Shown piece by piece: positions 61,901-64,000 of a stretch of DNA of 64,000 bases. The position numbers were made by a program, and so were the translations under genes. The notes under the pieces were generated by a model. That model saw nothing but the letters and a program-made list of their open reading frames with translations, was not told where the DNA came from and made no database searches. Origin of the DNA: Cryobacterium sp. PH31-AA6 (GTDB taxonomy: Bacteria; Actinomycetota; Actinomycetes; Actinomycetales; Microbacteriaceae); assembly GCF_030063195.1 (NCBI RefSeq), contig NZ_JASISS010000001.1, positions 186,001 through 250,000 of the forward strand, written 5' to 3'. Each line of letters begins with the position of its first letter. The first letter of the stretch is position 1.

Positions 61901-63098
61901 CCGCGTGCATGCGAACCGGGTCGCCGCTGTCGCCGCGCTGCAGCGCACCACCGCGCTCGGCCTGGTGCAGGTCGCAGACCTGGCCTCGCTCGTCGGGAGC
62001 ATCGTGGTCGGGCCGGACGCGGCCGGAGACGGGGATTGGACCGTGACCCGCGGGGTGCAATTCGCCCGCGCCATCGAAGCGGCACTGCCCAATCTTGACG
62101 CCTCCGACGAGCGGTATACCCGGCTGCAGTCGCAGGTGTTCACCGAGTTCGCCGACCTGCAACGTTCGCTCGGCCGCCATGGCCACGAGGCGGCGTACCA
62201 CCCGAATGACGACGGGGTGCGCGTTGTCGTAACATTCCGGGGCCGGGAGATGCTGCTCGTGGAACTCGCTGACCAGCTCGGCGGGCAGATCGAACAGCAC
62301 CTGCGCCTGCTCAGCGCCAAGGAGCGCGAGATCATCCAGTCGCACCTCGTCACCGAGGTGGGCGCGCAGCTGTCGGAACTGATCGGGGATGCGGACCGGC
62401 AGATCGTGCAACTGAATGAGGAGCTCCGTGCCCGGCCGACCACGACCGGCATGATCTTGCGGGTGCTCTGGAAGCCCCGCCCCGATGGCCCGGCAGGCCT
62501 GGTCGAGGCCCGGCGTCTGCTCGCGACGACCGCCGATGTCTGGGACGAAATGGACCGCGCGGCGCTCGGCGACTTCCTGCAGGCGCGCATCGCGGAAGTG
62601 AGGGATGCCGACGAGGCAGGGAACTGGTACGACCACCTCGGCGAGGCCCTCGACTACCGCCGGTGGCACCGTTTCACCGTCGAGCGCCAGCAGAGCGGGG
62701 TCTGGAAGACGGCGACCGGGCCGGCGTCGGGCGGGGAACGGGTTCTCGCCGCAAGCATCCCGCTTTTCGCTGCCGCGTCTTCGCACTATCGCACCGCCAC
62801 CAATCCGCACGCCCCGCGGATGATCATGCTCGACGAAGCCTTCGCGGGTGTCGACGACAATTCGCGGGCGAGCTGCCTGGGCCTGCTCGCCGAATTCGAC
62901 CTCGACGTGGTGATGACGAGCGAGCGGGAGTGGGGCTGCTACGCCGAGGTCCCCGGCCTGGGTATTTCCCAGCTGACCCGCTTCGACGGGACCGATGCCG
63001 TGCACGTGCAACGGTGGCGTTGGGACGGGCGGCGGCGGACGGCCGTAGCCGAAGACGATACGGCCGCGGGCGGGGCGGCAGGTGGGGGTTTGTGGTGA
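58938..63098 (+). CDS. jetC: JetC, Wadjet type II SMC-like ATPase (TIGR02680)
   Basis: A 1386-residue SMC/SbcC-like ATPase. Walker A LRGNNGAGKSKVLAL lies near residue 56; long coiled-coil arms follow (about 270-560 and 740-1000), with a central hinge region; the C-terminal head has the signature ASGGERVLAASIPL and Walker B MIMLDEAFAGVDD. In Wadjet it extrudes DNA loops and senses small circles. GTG 58938 overlaps the jetB stop. Frame is intact over its whole length. Confidence 0.94.
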   Translation: MTLDIVSSHSARQSSAEHLPVPTSGRWQPQRLGLVDLFYYDNEEFPFVDGRLLLRGNNGAGKSKVLALTLPFLLDGDLSPQRVEPDGDRQKRMDWNLLLGDEHPNSERLGYSWLEFGRIDEAGQPRFVTIGAGLKAARGRGVTRHWFFVTEERVGDTLDLIDASRLALGRERLAEALGDTGRVYDTKGEYRQAVDAKLFGLGERRYAELIELLLQIRAPQLSKKPSEAALSEALTRALTPVSDDVIKSVADGLRSLDEERDEVQQLAAAQKAVHGFLQHYRGYAQVMLKRQAVGPRREQSEHDRFGRAILEVNAELERLRGSLAAVSAASGELRIEHSALEAEQEALRDSVHAESERLLELADAAALAAGERSDSAKAGLDRATSALGVVETEAVEDRTAVTVGEVRLREASSAAIAAAVGAGIVHGPLSVQPLPDDGFEAGLVHERTETAARVTRLRESLERVSALIAVLEQSEARGSAAAQREAETETRLAEAIDDRAVTDAEVEIVVDAYISEVEIVLAGLTELAVSDDAFGRFTDWVRPRTAENPASVALRQDAQRLQAELERQRAVARHRLGELATRRDALSAEIAGLEQGQSVEPTLPHTRGIAPKGSIPLWRAVSFRDEVSAGHRAGLEAALEGSGLLTALVLPDGDVRQPGDGQLLLRGSRDAASARTLASVLMAEPPAGCLVTAETIEAVLRGISVVDGAAGNESEGDSSSVWVGLTGRYRLGSALGAWSVDTARFVGESAREAARARRLHEAQAEIDSISAEQRDLNTDLERIAARAAVVEREQASVPHPTALEAADRAAVRAADHVVQRTIEREEARGRTAVAQRELSEATAELAEDATTLRLPTDPDAIRGLSTALSEYERRVEVRWNEAERWVSAVRLLVRAEARLADSLVERDRIAAEREAADAEHTRSRSYLETLRGQLGADVQGYRERVASAVARLKTISAELRRLGENARRDGEKQAGLGERLRGIRADQDRVHANRVAAVAALQRTTALGLVQVADLASLVGSIVVGPDAAGDGDWTVTRGVQFARAIEAALPNLDASDERYTRLQSQVFTEFADLQRSLGRHGHEAAYHPNDDGVRVVVTFRGREMLLVELADQLGGQIEQHLRLLSAKEREIIQSHLVTEVGAQLSELIGDADRQIVQLNEELRARPTTTGMILRVLWKPRPDGPAGLVEARRLLATTADVWDEMDRAALGDFLQARIAEVRDADEAGNWYDHLGEALDYRRWHRFTVERQQSGVWKTATGPASGGERVLAASIPLFAAASSHYRTATNPHAPRMIMLDEAFAGVDDNSRASCLGLLAEFDLDVVMTSEREWGCYAEVPGLGISQLTRFDGTDAVHVQRWRWDGRRRTAVAEDDTAAGGAAGGGLW

Positions 63099-64000
63099 GG
63101 GGCTCCGAGGGAGACGATATCGAGGCTCTCTCGCGCATCCGGCGCCTGTTCGGCACTCCCGAGATGGCGTGGCTGCTGACGAGAATGCGCTCGCGGCTCG
63201 AGCAGAAGGGCACTCTCGAGGGAACCGTGACCAAGCAGGGAGCGAGCGCGTCCGAGCGGATGGCGGCGGCCCGGCTCTTCGGTCGGCCTGTGCGCTCGGG
63301 CTCGTCGGCGTCGGTGTCTCTCGACCAGCTCGACGAGATGCTGCGCCGTGATGCCTGGCCCTCCGGCCTTTCCTCCGCGGTCATCGCGCTCGTCGGTCCC
63401 ATCGTTGGTCCCGATGTACGCCGTGCGGAACGCTCCAGCTGGCAGGAGGTGGCGGACACCCTGCGCGTGATCGCCATCGAACGGCCTGAGCTTTCGGCGT
63501 GGGTCGATACCGTGAACCGGTCGGGAGCGCTTCGGCGAGCAACGGCATCCGCTTCGGCAGCCCAGACGATGACGCTCCAGCTCGGTGTGCTCGCTCGAGC
63601 ACTACCTGCGGAAGGCGATGCCCTTGGTGTGCTCGCGGCGCGCCTGTTCGGGGACGCCCATGCCCTCGACCCGAAGACGGCGCTCGGCTCGATGGCAGTC
63701 GGGCTCGCGGCGGCCCTGACCGGGCATCCTGCAGGCAACGGATCGCGATGGCGGCGCGACGCCTGGCAACTCTCGGGTGTCGTGGTGGACGAGCTGTCAT
63801 CGACTGTTCTGACACTGGGGTTGCCGGGCGGGTTGTCGTCGCCGACGGCCCGTGCCCTGGCGGCGCTCGGTGAGGCAGGTCAACCCGCGGTGCTGACCTA
63901 TCGGCAGTTGGCCGCGGATGACATCGGCCGTGCCCCGTCACGCGTGTCGGTGTGTGAGAATCCGGCCGTAATCGCGGCGGCGGCCGACCGCTTCGGTGTC
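63095..64000 (+). CDS. jetD: JetD, Wadjet type II nuclease (DUF2399/TIGR02679), 5' part
   Basis: The first 302 codons are in the window; the gene runs off the right edge. The N-terminal region (ALSRIRRLFGTPEMAWLLTR) and RRDAWQLSGVVVDELSSTVL are TIGR02679-like, and the last visible segment VSVCENPAVIAAAADRFGV begins the TOPRIM (DUF2399) domain. JetD is the nuclease that cuts plasmid DNA. GTG 63095 overlaps the jetC stop. Confidence 0.92.
   Translation, partial: MRGSEGDDIEALSRIRRLFGTPEMAWLLTRMRSRLEQKGTLEGTVTKQGASASERMAAARLFGRPVRSGSSASVSLDQLDEMLRRDAWPSGLSSAVIALVGPIVGPDVRRAERSSWQEVADTLRVIAIERPELSAWVDTVNRSGALRRATASASAAQTMTLQLGVLARALPAEGDALGVLAARLFGDAHALDPKTALGSMAVGLAAALTGHPAGNGSRWRRDAWQLSGVVVDELSSTVLTLGLPGGLSSPTARALAALGEAGQPAVLTYRQLAADDIGRAPSRVSVCENPAVIAAAADRFGV

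Noticed and set aside
60306..63011. 901-codon frame antisense to jetC
   Set aside because: Shadow frame; jetC has all SMC motifs on the plus strand.

Overview
The window is high-GC DNA, dense with genes, in which many genes overlap by 4 bp (ATGA or GTGA) and GTG/TTG starts are common. Gene content (DUF2017 next to ClpS, SufS/SufU, FliW, a molybdenum gene set, a Wadjet type II operon) and the arrays of repeats with a GGTGGTCGAGC core fit an actinobacterium of the Microbacteriaceae (Cryobacterium/Leifsonia-like). That placement is inference; no rRNA or other marker gene is present.

Bases 1-22211 are mostly ordinary chromosome with a molybdenum theme: the fdhD 3' end, a formate-dehydrogenase-like molybdoenzyme, a MobA-like nucleotidyltransferase, a fused [2Fe-2S]/molybdopterin hydroxylase with its FAD subunit, a Mog/MoaB protein, a free-standing HTH-TOBE protein and modABC. 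Between them lie a HEAT-repeat glycosyltransferase with a GT1 partner, clpS-DUF2017, sixA, and a secreted 1913-residue enzyme with two GH13 domains behind two LacI-type operators.

Bases 22212-36134 hold sufSU, a BadF-type kinase, a cytochrome b cluster, and the late flagellar genes in two divergent units (flgN-flgK-flgL-fliW leftwards; fliA-fliC-fliD-fliS-fliT-like rightwards). flgN and fliC have matching sigma-28 promoters. Five tandem arrays sharing the GGTGGTCGAGC core lie between these genes.

Bases 36133-37433 are an IS110-family element inserted exactly in the last unit of one array. Its 5' non-coding region folds into two loops whose guide segments match its own target and its own donor junction. 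This is a readable bridge RNA and the strongest finding in the window.

Bases 37434-55987 are accessory DNA with much decay: an ATP-grasp remnant, a polytopic membrane protein, a J-domain/NERD gene broken by two frameshifts and two amber codons, an apparently intact two-gene NUDIX plus PLD-helicase-DUF3427 unit (candidate defence system), a quinone reductase with a duplicated 3' stump flanking a toxin-antitoxin pair and a NERD-helicase, a deo nucleoside-catabolism cluster with two deoC copies, and a relBE-like pair in which one base change in the ATGA overlap removed both the antitoxin stop and the toxin start.

Bases 56138-64000 are a Wadjet type II anti-plasmid operon, jetABCD, with jetD running off the end. 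No tRNA, rRNA or CRISPR array was seen.
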